Assembly: GCA_040772665.1 (NCBI GenBank)
Contig: JAXGXT010000001.1
Span: 62,001 to 126,000, forward strand
From: JAXGXT01 sp040772665
GTDB lineage: Bacteria > Bacillota > Clostridia > Lachnospirales > Anaerotignaceae
Direction of reading: 5' to 3'
DNA length: 64,000 nt
In this document: in pieces, positions 33,407 to 42,416 of the stretch
How the letters are laid out: each line of letters starts with the position of its first letter
Position numbering within the stretch: position 1 is the stretch's first letter
Position numbers and translations under genes: made by a program
Notes under the pieces: generated by a model
What the model was told of the DNA's origin: nothing
What the model saw: only the letters and a program-made list of their open reading frames with translations
Databases searched by the model: none

Positions 33407-34303
33407 TTAAATTTCGTCAATACTTTCACTGGATTTTACAAAAAAACTGTCTTTAAAAAATAACAAAACACCGCACATTATTATTCCGCCGCCGATAAAT
33501 GTTGACCCGTCAGGAATTTCTTTGCCAAAAATAAACCCAAACAATGTGGATGCAAACGGAACAATAAACATATAATTGCTTACTGAAATTGTGCTCTCCG
33601 CCTCAGCAATGGCTTTTGCCCAAGCCAAATAACCAAGGGCACTTGAAAGAATGCCCAAAACCATAAGATTTATGTATTGGGGCAAAGGTGCTGTTTTAAG
33701 CTCTGCAATGCCGCCTTTTGCAAAAATCGAAAGCATTAAGGTTCCGAAAATAATGCTGTATGAGCTTACAGCAAGGGCACTGTATGTTCTTGTTATCTTT
33801 CTTTGCAAAATATTATATATGCTTAAACATAAAGCCGCACCAAAAAGCCACATAACTCCTTTATTTATGTTCAGTCCCCCGCCCCAAAAAGCTAAAACCA
33901 TAACTCCTGCAAACTCAACACAAATAGCCATCCATTGATATGGTGCAAGCTTTTCTTTATATACACCTCTTGCCATAAGGGCCGTAATAACAGGAGTGGT
34001 GGCAATAATTACACTGCTTGTGGCTGAAGAAAGCATTGCCGTCCCCCTATTAAATGTTAACATATAGAAGAAAAACCCTGTTGCACCGCAAGCAATAAAC
34101 CAAGGCAAATCTTTAGTCAAAGGGGTTTTTATTTTAAATAAAACTATGATAAATAAAAGAAATACAGAAGCAATCATATACCTTAAAAACCCAAGGGAAT
34201 AAGGCGAAAAATGCTGCATGGCAAGTCTTGAAAACACATAGGCAAGAGCCCAAAAAATCACTGCTGTCAGGGCATAAATATGATAACCTTTTTTTGAACT
34301 CAT
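33407..34303 (-). CDS. EamA/DMT-superfamily transporter
   Basis: 298 residues, ten membrane segments arranged as two EamA repeats (about 8-140 and 150-280). The pattern HIYALTAVIFWALAYVFSRLA at the start and the second-repeat TISVSNYMFIVPFASTLFG are typical of the RhaT/YdcZ-like metabolite exporters of the drug/metabolite superfamily. Substrate cannot be told from sequence. It is a single gene with GGAGG before the start, reading toward the tRNAs. Confidence 0.88.
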   Translation of the reverse strand: MSSKKGYHIYALTAVIFWALAYVFSRLAMQHFSPYSLGFLRYMIASVFLLFIIVLFKIKTPLTKDLPWFIACGATGFFFYMLTFNRGTAMLSSATSSVIIATTPVITALMARGVYKEKLAPYQWMAICVEFAGVMVLAFWGGGLNINKGVMWLFGAALCLSIYNILQRKITRTYSALAVSSYSIIFGTLMLSIFAKGGIAELKTAPLPQYINLMVLGILSSALGYLAWAKAIAEAESTISVSNYMFIVPFASTLFGFIFGKEIPDGSTFIGGGIIMCGVLLFFKDSFFVKSSESIDEI

Positions 34304-34370
34304 AATATTACCTCCTGTAAACAGTTTTGTTTATACAAGTATTTTTACGTAAAATCGCTGTCATTAACTT

Positions 34371-35546
34371 TTATACGTTAAATGCCCTTAATACAGCCGT
34401 AATAACTCTTTCAAGCTTTTCCTCACCATAATAAGATACACTTAAAATTTCACTGTCTCTTTGCAAAACAACTATTACTCTTCCTTCGCTTTCATAATAA
34501 AACACTTCTGTATCATTTATTTTTGAATGTTTAAATTCATCTATCAAGTTGATTTTTCTGCATTCGGCTATTTCATTTTTCAAGCCATACTCTTTTATTT
34601 TTTCATAGGAAACATCATAATAATGTGTAATAAGAGTTGCCGTGTAATCTCCAGCACCTTTACTTTTTTCACGGTCTAAAACAATTCCCGTTTCAACAGC
34701 CTCTGCGTTAACCTTTGTAAAAGGCGACCATTTATATTTTAAGCTGTTGCTTTTATCCGCTTCTTCCTCTGCAGATTCATTACTGTATGGCTCTAGGGCA
34801 TCATCACTTTCTATGTCACTAAGTCGAACAATAGGTATACTGATTTTTGCATCCTTAAGGTTTTCATAAACTAACTGCTGTTCATAAAAATATTTTAGAT
34901 ATAACGTTGTTCCTGCTAAAAACATAATAACACAAATAAACATCACTTTCATAATTGTGTTAAATTTATATGATTCTTTATACTCCTCAGAAACATTTTT
35001 GTTTAAATTTTTCTTTATTTTATAAACACTTATCATTTCTGAAACAGAGTTGATAAACAGACAAAACCCCATTAAAGCAGCAGCCGAAAACTCTATAAAC
35101 TCAATTCCGAAAATACTTAAAAGAGAGCCGTACTCCCTCCATCTTTTCCAGCATAAAAAAGCCACAGCCGTTAAAATAAAAATAAATAAGATGTTTTTAA
35201 TCTGCTCATATCTTAATGTTTTTAAAAGAATGTCTTCATGTTCTTTTGATTCTCCGTATATTTTATTCCTATATTCATCCGAAACAAAAATATAAAACTT
35301 TCCTCTTTTCGTAACAAAGTCCCAGCCTCTTCTGGCATAGGATTCTATTGTTTTTTCTGTAGGACTGTCTTTGAATATGGTTATTCTATATTTTTTTTCT
35401 TTAGGTATCCCTTTTTCAAACAGGGCAAAACCAAAGGTTATTTTTTTCAAATGTAAGCCTTTATTTGACATATCAGAAAAATAGCTTTCATTTCTTCCTA
35501 TTTCATATAAGTTGTGAAAAAGGATTCGCATTGAATTGCCGCCCAT
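34371..35546 (-). CDS. DUF2812-domain membrane protein
   Basis: The N-terminal ~110 residues match the DUF2812 pattern (ESYFSDMSNKGLHLKKI, YRITIFKDSPTE, ARRGWDFVTKRGKFYIF), which is common in Firmicutes beside PadR regulators. Three hydrophobic segments follow (about residues 118-135, 148-168, 200-218), then a ~175-residue outside domain with acidic low-complexity (NESAEEEADKSN) that is not recognised. No PadR gene is next to it here. Start placed at ATG 35546 after GGGGTG; a GTG at 35555 is possible. Function unknown. Confidence 0.78.
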   Translation of the reverse strand: MGGNSMRILFHNLYEIGRNESYFSDMSNKGLHLKKITFGFALFEKGIPKEKKYRITIFKDSPTEKTIESYARRGWDFVTKRGKFYIFVSDEYRNKIYGESKEHEDILLKTLRYEQIKNILFIFILTAVAFLCWKRWREYGSLLSIFGIEFIEFSAAALMGFCLFINSVSEMISVYKIKKNLNKNVSEEYKESYKFNTIMKVMFICVIMFLAGTTLYLKYFYEQQLVYENLKDAKISIPIVRLSDIESDDALEPYSNESAEEEADKSNSLKYKWSPFTKVNAEAVETGIVLDREKSKGAGDYTATLITHYYDVSYEKIKEYGLKNEIAECRKINLIDEFKHSKINDTEVFYYESEGRVIVVLQRDSEILSVSYYGEEKLERVITAVLRAFNV

Positions 35547-36031
35547 CTTATTCACCCCACCAAAGCTTCTGTACTTTTTTAATTATATATCACAATATAA
35601 ATAACATCAATAACACACAGTTAAATATAATAAAACGTGTAGTTTAAAGAAAAACACAAACCCAAATCAGGCTAATTTATTCAACCTTTATGTACTTTAT
35701 AGAAATAGCATTAATTTTTATATCAGTGACTCTCTTATATAGACACTCTTTGAACTTTGTGATAAATTATTATAATATAATCGGCATATAGGAAAATAAA
35801 TTAACAATAAAAATGAATTTTAAATTCAAACCTTAAATTATCTTCCTATATTTTTACAAGTATTACATAACTTTTCATATAAAGCAAATTTTTTTGACTA
35901 TGTTTTATAAATTTTATCTTTAGTCACCATTTATGACAATTATAAATTAAAATTAAAAATGAAACTTTTTATGCCCTTTAGCAAGTCTATTTATTAGGGG
36001 TTTTTCTATAAAACAGAAAGGAAAGTTTATT
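35547..36031. other. AT-rich intergenic region, no gene seen
   Basis: About 485 nt between the divergent DUF2812 and V4R genes. A weak promoter toward V4R may be TTGAAC, 17 nt, TAATAT around 35753-35781. I looked for a c-di-GMP riboswitch because a diguanylate cyclase follows, and found no convincing fold. Confidence 0.4.
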
Positions 36032-36568
36032 ATGGAAGACACACAAAAACTGCAATCAAATGAACATATAAAATTTAACTGGGAAGATTTAAAAAACATA
36101 AGCAAAGGCCGTGAATCTTTGGGCGAAGAAATGCCTGTGTTAATTTATAGATTAATGCAGTACACAATGCTTGATGTTTTAAGCAAGGCCTATGGGGCTA
36201 AAGAAGCTAACGGCTACTTTCGTGAGGCAGGATTTTTAGCCGGTGTTGAGTTTTCTAAAAACTGCCTTAATTTAAATACAGCCACAAATATTTTTTTTGC
36301 TGATTTGCAAAAAAAATTGCGTGAGCTAAAAATGGGCATTTTAAAAATCGAGCTGTTTGACGAAGATACAGGCGAGATTGTTTTAACCATCAGCGAAGAT
36401 TTAGACTGCAGCGGAATTCCCATAAAAAACGAAACCGTTTGTTATTATGACGAAGGTTTTCTTTCAGGAATTTTAGAAACCTTTACAGGCAAAAAATATG
36501 ATGTTAAAGAAATAGATTGTTGGGCAACAGGAAACAGAACATGCCGCTTTCAAGCAATAACATATTAA
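36032..36568 (+). CDS. V4R-domain small-ligand sensor protein
   Basis: 178 residues. The C-terminal half is a V4R (4-vinyl reductase) domain: Cys126 in DLDCSGIP, Cys137 in VCYYDEGFLSGILETFTGKK (split here only as a landmark), Cys163 and Cys171 in DCWATGNRTCRF. V4R domains are ligand-binding modules, some with a metal held by such cysteines. It precedes the diguanylate cyclase by 37 nt on the same strand with its own AAAGGAAAG site, so it probably gives that enzyme its signal. No enzyme domain and no membrane segment. Confidence 0.82.
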   Translation: MEDTQKLQSNEHIKFNWEDLKNISKGRESLGEEMPVLIYRLMQYTMLDVLSKAYGAKEANGYFREAGFLAGVEFSKNCLNLNTATNIFFADLQKKLRELKMGILKIELFDEDTGEIVLTISEDLDCSGIPIKNETVCYYDEGFLSGILETFTGKKYDVKEIDCWATGNRTCRFQAITY

Positions 36569-36605
36569 GCATAAAAAAATAAATAAAAAGCGAGGTGTAA
36601 AGGTT

Positions 36606-37856
36606 ATGAACAATGCAGCAAAGCTTTTAGATGATTATCTTAAAAAAGTTATAGAACAGTCAGAAGACACTGTTCTTGATATAAATCAGCTTCCTGAAGA
36701 CTTTAAAAAACTCGGCGAAACAATATCTTGTTTAACAAAATGTATTTCAGAAACAAAAGCATTGGCAAAGGACATAGCAAAAGGCAACCTTGACACCACT
36801 CTGCCTCCGCCTCAAAACGAGCTGGCTGCTCCTCTTAAAACACTTCACTCTTCCCTTAGACACCTTACATGGCAAACCCAACATGTTGCTAAAGGGGATT
36901 ATAAACAACGAGTTGATTTTATGGGCGACTTTTCAAACGCATTTAACTTTATGGCACAACAACTTGAAGAAAATCATGTGAAACTTCTAAAAGAGGTTGA
37001 AGAAAAGAAAGCTGAAAATGAAATTCTTTCCCAAAATAAAACTCTTTACGAGCTGGTTATAAATCAAGTTGTTCAGCAAGTGGTTGTTGTTGACGCTCAA
37101 AGCTCCAAATGGCTTTTTACAAGCCATGAGGAATTTAATCCACAAAACCTTGAAGATGATAAATCTTTATCACAATGGATAAACGAACAAATAAAAGACA
37201 TAATTGATGAAAAAAAGTCTTTGAAAAAAGAGTTTGAATTTATAAAAAAAGATAAGACATTTTATTATTCCGTCACAATTTATCCTCTTTATTGGCATGA
37301 ACAAAAAGCTTTTGCCTTTGTTTTTACAGATGTAAGCAAGGAAAGACAACGTCTTAACCTTTTGAAAAACATAGCAAACTACGATACATTAACAAATGTA
37401 TACAACCGTTATTACGGAATGAAAACTCTTAATAAATGGATTGAAGAAAGCAAAAGCTTTGTTCTGTGCTTTATGGATATAGATAACCTAAAACTTGTAA
37501 ACGATCGTTTCGGCCATTCTGAAGGAGATAATTATATTATTTGTGTGGCAAATGTTTTGCGGCGTTTTGCAGATGATGCAGTGCTTTGCCGAATAGGCGG
37601 CGATGAGTTTATGGTACTTTGCGAAAACATCACAAAAGCCAAAGCAACTGAAAGGTTGGAGTTTCTTAGAAAATATCTGCTTTTTAACTATGCCTCTTGT
37701 GAAAAACCTTATGAACACAGTATCAGCTATGGAATTATAGAAGTAAATGAAAATAATACTTTGCAGGCAAGTGATTTACTAAGGGCTGCTGACGAAAAAA
37801 TGTATGAATATAAATTTGCATATAAAATCAAAAAAAGTAAAATAAATAAACTTTAA
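36606..37856 (+). CDS. Soluble diguanylate cyclase (HAMP-like + PAS-like + GGDEF)
   Basis: 416 residues, no membrane segment. Two HAMP-like helical repeats (AKDIAKGNLDTTLP about 54-67; QHVAKGDYKQRVDFMG about 92-107) and a coiled coil lead to a PAS-like part (145-245), then a GGDEF domain (255-410) with FMDIDNLKLVND (metal Asp291) and the intact active-site GGDEF at 331-335. The inhibitory RxxD I-site expected five residues before GGDEF is not present (FADDAVLCRI), so the enzyme may lack product inhibition. Makes c-di-GMP, probably under control of the V4R protein. Confidence 0.9.
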   Translation: MNNAAKLLDDYLKKVIEQSEDTVLDINQLPEDFKKLGETISCLTKCISETKALAKDIAKGNLDTTLPPPQNELAAPLKTLHSSLRHLTWQTQHVAKGDYKQRVDFMGDFSNAFNFMAQQLEENHVKLLKEVEEKKAENEILSQNKTLYELVINQVVQQVVVVDAQSSKWLFTSHEEFNPQNLEDDKSLSQWINEQIKDIIDEKKSLKKEFEFIKKDKTFYYSVTIYPLYWHEQKAFAFVFTDVSKERQRLNLLKNIANYDTLTNVYNRYYGMKTLNKWIEESKSFVLCFMDIDNLKLVNDRFGHSEGDNYIICVANVLRRFADDAVLCRIGGDEFMVLCENITKAKATERLEFLRKYLLFNYASCEKPYEHSISYGIIEVNENNTLQASDLLRAADEKMYEYKFAYKIKKSKINKL

Positions 37857-37950
37857 GATTCAGTAAATTCTTCGCTTTAAACCGTTTATTGCTTTGTAAA
37901 CAGCAAAGGATTGTTAAATCATACAATAATTTAAACAGTTTTATCTTTAT

Positions 37951-37981
37951 GGGCCGCTCTTGCAAAAGCAGCCCCCTTTTT
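37951..37981 (+). terminator. Likely terminator of the V4R-GGDEF unit
   Basis: GGGCCGCT, an 8-nt loop, AGCAGCCC (one mismatch) and then CC TTTTT. About 95 nt after the cyclase stop. Confidence 0.6.
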
Positions 37982-38091
37982 AACTTATTATAAAAACATA
38001 CGCTAAATAAAAATTCTTCAAAATCAAAATATCATAACACTAAATCATCTAAAATTATAATCATAAAAATAATTTTAAAAAATTGCAAACA

Positions 38092-38139
38092 TAAAAAAAC
38101 TCGTCAAATCTCATGTACTTTACAGAAGATTTGACGAGT
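38092..38139 (-). terminator. Duplicated tRNA-operon terminator, left copy
   Basis: Arms ACTCGTCAAATCT (38099-38111) and AGATTTGACGAGT (38127-38139) with a run of A on the left, i.e. T on the minus strand. No intact gene upstream of it here. Confidence 0.8.
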
Positions 38140-38179
38140 AACTTAATTTGTTTTATATGGATGTTAAAACCTTAAACAT

Positions 38180-38226
38180 TGCGGATAAAGGGATTTGAAC
38201 CCCCCACGTCTGTTGACACCAGATTC
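38180..38226 (-). pseudogene. tRNA-Leu(TAG) 3'-half remnant
   Basis: 47 nt equal to the 3' half of the tRNA at 49388-49469, from the anticodon loop to the acceptor end, with one extra C in the T-arm and one substitution. The 5' half is missing, so it cannot work. This is what an integrative element leaves at its far end after recombining into a tRNA 3' end. Confidence 0.88.
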
Positions 38227-38345
38227 GAATGGTTGTGTTGCTTCTGTGATGAAATGAATACATTTCATTACATTTATCTTCCAAACAAGCATTCAATATA
38301 TTTACCTATACAATACTACATGCCTCTCATGTTTTCTCGCCACCG

Positions 38346-40246
38346 CACAATCAACGCACCCATGAGGGGTGCGACACATTTTGCATAGACCCTTTAACAG
38401 ATTTAATCAGCATTTCAATCCACGCACCCACGAGGGGTGCGACGAATCAGAACAAGTACCTAAAGACTGTTCATAAGATTTCAATCCACGCACCCACGAG
38501 GGGTGCGACAATAATAATTTCAACCATTTGTTTTCCTTGAGTAATTTCAATCCACGCACCCACGAGGGGTGCGACACAAGCTGCGCCACACAATTATATA
38601 AATCAAAAGATTTCAATCCACGCACCCACGAGGGGTGCGACGTATAGGGTTTATAAAAAAGCATCAAACTTTTGGGATTTCAATCCACACCACGAGGGTG
38701 CGACCACACGTTTTCTTGTTGCGTTTACGGCCGGGCGAACATTTCAATCCACGCACCCACGAGGGGTGCGACATCAAGGACTTCACCTCCTGGGATATTT
38801 ATTTCAATCCACGCACCCACGAGGGTGCGACGTTTAAAAAGAGATTGTGGGAGGGGTTAGGGAATGAAATTTCAATCCACGCACCCACGAGGGGTGCGAC
38901 ACACAATTTCTGGTATCCAGTCTGGGAGGATTTCAATCCACGCACCCACGAGGGGTGCGTAAAATGTCAATACCCATAACAATTTCAATCCACGCACCCA
39001 CGAGGCAAATATAACTTGAACCTTCAATCCACGCACCCACGAGGGGTGACTGGTTCTTCGAAATGATTAGATTTTCGTCATTTTCCACGCACCCACGAGG
39101 TGCGACGACAAATGTGCTAAACTGGTACAAAAGAGAGGTATTTCAATCCCGGACGAGGGTGCGACAATTTCAGTTGCATTGATTTCAATCCGCACCCACG
39201 AGGGGTGCGACTTTGCCGCTTCAATCCACGCACCCACGAGGGTGCGACACCAGCATAAATTAGACGAAGTTATTTACGAGGGGTTGCAAAAAAGTAGAAT
39301 AAGCAGAAGAAATTTATCCCCGGTGTTATTTTCAATCCACGCACCCACGAGGGTGCGCATTCAAACTTTTTTCAACTGATTTCAATCCAACGGGGGTTTT
39401 TATTTCAATCCACGCACCCACGAGGGGTGCGACAGACTTTGCTAGTTATTTCAATCCACGCACCCACACGACCAGTAAAAGTCGAGGCAAATTTCAATCC
39501 ACGCACCCACGAGGGTGCAATTATACAAATCTATGTTGACACAAAAGGTACTTTTTATTTCAATCCACGCACCCACGAGGGTGCGACAATGCGCCACACA
39601 ATTATACAAATCAAAAGGTGATTTCAATCCACGCACCCATTGCTTTTTTAAATTTCAATCCACGCACCCACGAGGGGTGCGACCGCTTTCTATTTTTATC
39701 AAAAATTACGTTATCAATATATTTCAATCCACGCACCCACGAGGGGTGCGACACAAGGTAATTGTTCAAACCTTGTATTTCAATCCACGCACCCACGCGA
39801 CATAATTTGGGGATTTCAATCCACGCACCCACGAGGGGTGCGACGGTGGGGTGTATAACCCCTACTCCCTTTTATTTTTATATTTCAATCCACGCACCCA
39901 CGAGGGGTGCGACCATACTCAACCACAAATTTTTCAATTTGTTTAAAAATTTCAATCCACGCACCCACGAGGGGTGCGACTTATTTCCAATGCTCTGTTG
40001 ATTATTTACTTGGCAATTTCAATCCACGCACCCACGAGGGGTGCGACTCTGGGAATGTTGTTAAGGTGCAGTATATGAGTAATTTCAATCCACGCACCCA
40101 CGAGGGGTGCGACAGGTGTTCGAGGGGAATAAAAAGACCAATAGAAATTTCAATCCACGCACCCACGAGGGGTGCGACCAAGACTACTGATTATATGTTG
40201 TAACCAAACTTTATATTTCAATCCACGCACCCACGAGGGGTGCGAC
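38346..40246 (-). CRISPR. Type I-C CRISPR array, about 32 repeats, with a degraded middle
   Basis: The repeat (minus strand) starts GTCGCACCCCTCGTGGGTGC and ends GTGGATTGAAAT, 32 nt, the type I-C repeat class. Sixteen repeats are complete (first four at 38412, 38478, 38544, 38610; last seven at 39813, 39882, 39949, 40016, 40082, 40147, 40215). These are spaced by 33-37 nt. Between about 38677 and 39801 most repeats lack from one to twelve bases and spacers drop to between 7 and 29 nt (for example 39006-39021, 39212-39218, 39641-39651). The outermost repeat (near 38346-38375) is mutated, so the old end is on the left and the leader on the right. Count depends on how the broken units are scored. 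Confidence 0.97.
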
Positions 40247-40417
40247 AGCAAAATTGCACAAATCACACGTTCTTTTATGCAATTTTACATTAGCTTATAA
40301 CAATAAAAATTCAAATTCAATTCATAATATTTACCACTGTATTTATTTTTAGTACTTTTTAACATAAAATTCGAGTGCGAATCTCATTGTATTTTCATGT
40401 GTGCTTACCATTCGCAC
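40247..40417 (-). promoter_or_regulatory. CRISPR leader
   Basis: 171 AT-rich nt between the newest repeat and the cas2 stop. Two inverted repeats: AAAATTGCA / TGCAATTTT (40250-40258 and 40278-40286), three bases from the first repeat, and GAGTGCGAAT / ATTCGCACTC (40373-40382 and 40410-40419), the second arm of which runs into the cas2 stop codon. The first pair is placed where integration-guiding leader motifs lie in other systems; the second could end or process the cas mRNA. Array promoter expected here; no consensus pair stands out. Confidence 0.75.
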
Positions 40418-40708
40418 TCAAAAGATAAGCGGTTCATCTACTCTTATTGCTTCTTTTGCTCCTACATGTTCAATCTTTTTATCGTAATTCTCACCAAGAT
40501 AATAAAAACGCAAACTATCTCTATCCTTATCTATAAGTTGAGTTAATTTTGTTTTTATTTCAAGCATTTTGACAGAGTCCACCTTACACTCAAAAACGGA
40601 ATTCTGAACTCTCACACCATAGTTCACACATGTCTTTGCTACCTTTCTAAGCCTTGTTCTTCCCTCTTTTGTTTCTGTGTTAACATCATAAGTAATCAAT
40701 ACAAACAT
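40418..40708 (-). CDS. cas2: CRISPR-associated endonuclease Cas2
   Basis: 96 residues, ferredoxin-like fold; dimer that bridges two Cas1 dimers in spacer integration. MFVLITYDVNTETKEGR with the conserved Asp8, YGVRVQNSVFECKVD, and the C-terminal RVDEPLIF are typical of the I-C type. Last gene of the cas operon, 9 nt behind cas1. Confidence 0.97.
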   Translation of the reverse strand: MFVLITYDVNTETKEGRTRLRKVAKTCVNYGVRVQNSVFECKVDSVKMLEIKTKLTQLIDKDRDSLRFYYLGENYDKKIEHVGAKEAIRVDEPLIF

Positions 40709-40717
40709 CTTTTCACC

Positions 40718-41758
40718 TTACTTCCATAGGAATGGAGGATACGCATCCAGATCCCCCCTTATATATCTTGCTAACAAAAGAGCCTGTACATAAGGCAACA
40801 TCCCAAGTTCTACTGTTTCATCCAAAAATGGATGCTTTATTTTTTCTGCCTTTTTATTTTGCCAATGTTTGAAAAAGACTTTTCTTCCTTCATCAGTTAA
40901 TACTACTGCACCATTTTCTTTTCTTAAGAATTCAGAATTAGTTAGTATCTTTTTGTTTATCATAGTAAGCACAAATCTATCGCAATATACAGCTCTGAAC
41001 TCTTCAAGTAAATCCAAGGCAAGGGATGCTCTTCCTGATCTATCCTTATGCAAAAAACCAACATAAGGATCCAGCCCAACAGTTTCCAAAGCAGATTCAC
41101 ACATTTTTGCAAACATGCTGTAAGAAAAAGATAGCAATGCATTTACATTGTCAGTTGGCGGTCTACGGTTTCTAGTATTAAAATAGAAATCATTTTTTTG
41201 CTGTAAAATCATGCCATCAAACAATGAAAAATAATCGGTTGCACATTTTCCTTCTATTCCAATGATTTCCTCCGTAGAACTCGTTTCAAATACATCACTT
41301 ATTCTACCCTTAATAATATTAATTTTATCATGAAACTTTTCGGTATCCAACCTTTCCGCATGATCTCTTACTGCCCTTGAAAGCACCGTTTTGCTGTTAT
41401 GTAGCTTTGCAGCTATAAAGTTTTGAGCAATAGGCAGTGATCTTTCGTCTTGATCCGAAATACGGTATTGTTCCTTTCGCAAAAAAACATTTCCTCTTTG
41501 TCCAGAAACCACCTTTGCGAGAAACCTTCCGTTTGAATCCATAAACGCTATAGGTATATCTCTTTTTGCACACTCACCCATAAGTGCTGGGCTTGCCCCC
41601 GTATAACCAAACGTAACAATCCCTTCCAGATTATGCAAAGGCACTCTTCCCAAAAGCTTGTCATCACCAAAAACAGCTACTGTTTCACCATCAAGGGAAA
41701 GATATCTATCTGTATCGTTTATATATAACGTATTCAACAGTTTTTTCAAACTAATCAT
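40718..41758 (-). CDS. cas1: CRISPR-associated integrase Cas1
   Basis: 346 residues. Integrates new spacers at the leader end. The N-terminal beta domain (LLNTLYINDTDRYLSLDGET) is followed by the helical catalytic domain with the metal ligands: Glu in EIIGIEGKCATDYF, His in VGFLHKDRSGRASLALDLLEEFRA (landmark, about residue 212) and the following acidic pair. Length and motifs intact, so adaptation may still be possible. It overlaps cas4 by 8 nt. Confidence 0.97.
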   Translation of the reverse strand: MISLKKLLNTLYINDTDRYLSLDGETVAVFGDDKLLGRVPLHNLEGIVTFGYTGASPALMGECAKRDIPIAFMDSNGRFLAKVVSGQRGNVFLRKEQYRISDQDERSLPIAQNFIAAKLHNSKTVLSRAVRDHAERLDTEKFHDKINIIKGRISDVFETSSTEEIIGIEGKCATDYFSLFDGMILQQKNDFYFNTRNRRPPTDNVNALLSFSYSMFAKMCESALETVGLDPYVGFLHKDRSGRASLALDLLEEFRAVYCDRFVLTMINKKILTNSEFLRKENGAVVLTDEGRKVFFKHWQNKKAEKIKHPFLDETVELGMLPYVQALLLARYIRGDLDAYPPFLWK

Positions 41759-42416
41759 CCCTATCTATCATTCTGTGCAAATATTCTATCGCAGATTTTT
41801 CAGTGTTTAACTGTGGTAAACAAATGTCCTTTAGAGAACAAGCATTACAGCTTTTACTTCGTTTTACCTTTGGGGTATGATGTCTTTCATACAAGCTGTG
41901 CATTTGCATAAATGTTTCATATACATCTTTTTTCATTTCTTCAGTTATGGTGACTTGCAAACGTCTTCTTGTTTCACCATAAAAGATATACCCACTAAAA
42001 ATCTCCGTGCAAAACATTTCTTCTAAACACATAGCCTGTGCAACTAGTTGGCTTACATCCTCATCTGATTGCTTCGCCTTTCCTCTTTTGTACTCAACAG
42101 GGTAAATCTTATATTTGCCCTGTCTTCCTTTTAGTGGTATACCTTCTTCATCAAGTACGAACTCCACAACATCGCACTCTCCACTTACACCCAAAGTTGC
42201 AGAACGGACTGGCATTGCACGAGAAACAATAACATTCTTTCTTTTTTCATTATATGTAACAGTGTGTGCTTTTTCATGCATCAATTTACCATCGAAAGTT
42301 CTATAGTTTTCGTTCCATTGATTTTCAATGTGAATTAACGCCCATTGTCTTTTACAAAACTTATAATGTTGTATTCCAGAAAGCATAAGAAAATCTTCTT
42401 CATTAAAGTCCTTCAT
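41751..42416 (-). CDS. cas4: CRISPR-associated exonuclease Cas4
   Basis: 221 residues, RecB-family nuclease with an iron-sulfur cluster that trims prespacers and sets PAM and orientation. One cluster Cys in HYKFCKRQWALIH near the N-terminus and three in SCNACSLKDICLPQL at the C-terminus; the nuclease motifs are GECDVVEF and YPVEYKRGK. Overlaps cas7 (14 nt) and cas1 (8 nt). A normal component of type I-C. Confidence 0.96.
   Translation of the reverse strand: MKDFNEEDFLMLSGIQHYKFCKRQWALIHIENQWNENYRTFDGKLMHEKAHTVTYNEKRKNVIVSRAMPVRSATLGVSGECDVVEFVLDEEGIPLKGRQGKYKIYPVEYKRGKAKQSDEDVSQLVAQAMCLEEMFCTEIFSGYIFYGETRRRLQVTITEEMKKDVYETFMQMHSLYERHHTPKVKRSKSCNACSLKDICLPQLNTEKSAIEYLHRMIDRDD

Larger units (their letters stand above)
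38081..38226. repeat. Left flanking direct repeat of the CRISPR-Cas island
   Basis: About 145 bp nearly identical to 49289-49433 (four substitutions and one inserted C by eye). It contains the terminator of the tRNA operon and the 3' half of tRNA-Leu(TAG). Same orientation as the right copy, with 11 kb between them. Confidence 0.92.

Noticed and set aside
35547..36031. Possible c-di-GMP riboswitch before the V4R/GGDEF genes
   Set aside because: No GNRA tetraloop/receptor pair or conserved core could be recognised by eye.
38180..38226. A second functional tRNA-Leu(TAG)
   Set aside because: Only the 3' half is present; D-arm and 5' acceptor strand are missing.
38407..40203. Several open frames on both strands with repeated peptides such as SHPSWVRGLK and ISIHAPTRGAT
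   Set aside because: They are translations of the CRISPR repeats; no ribosome sites, and frames change with each spacer.
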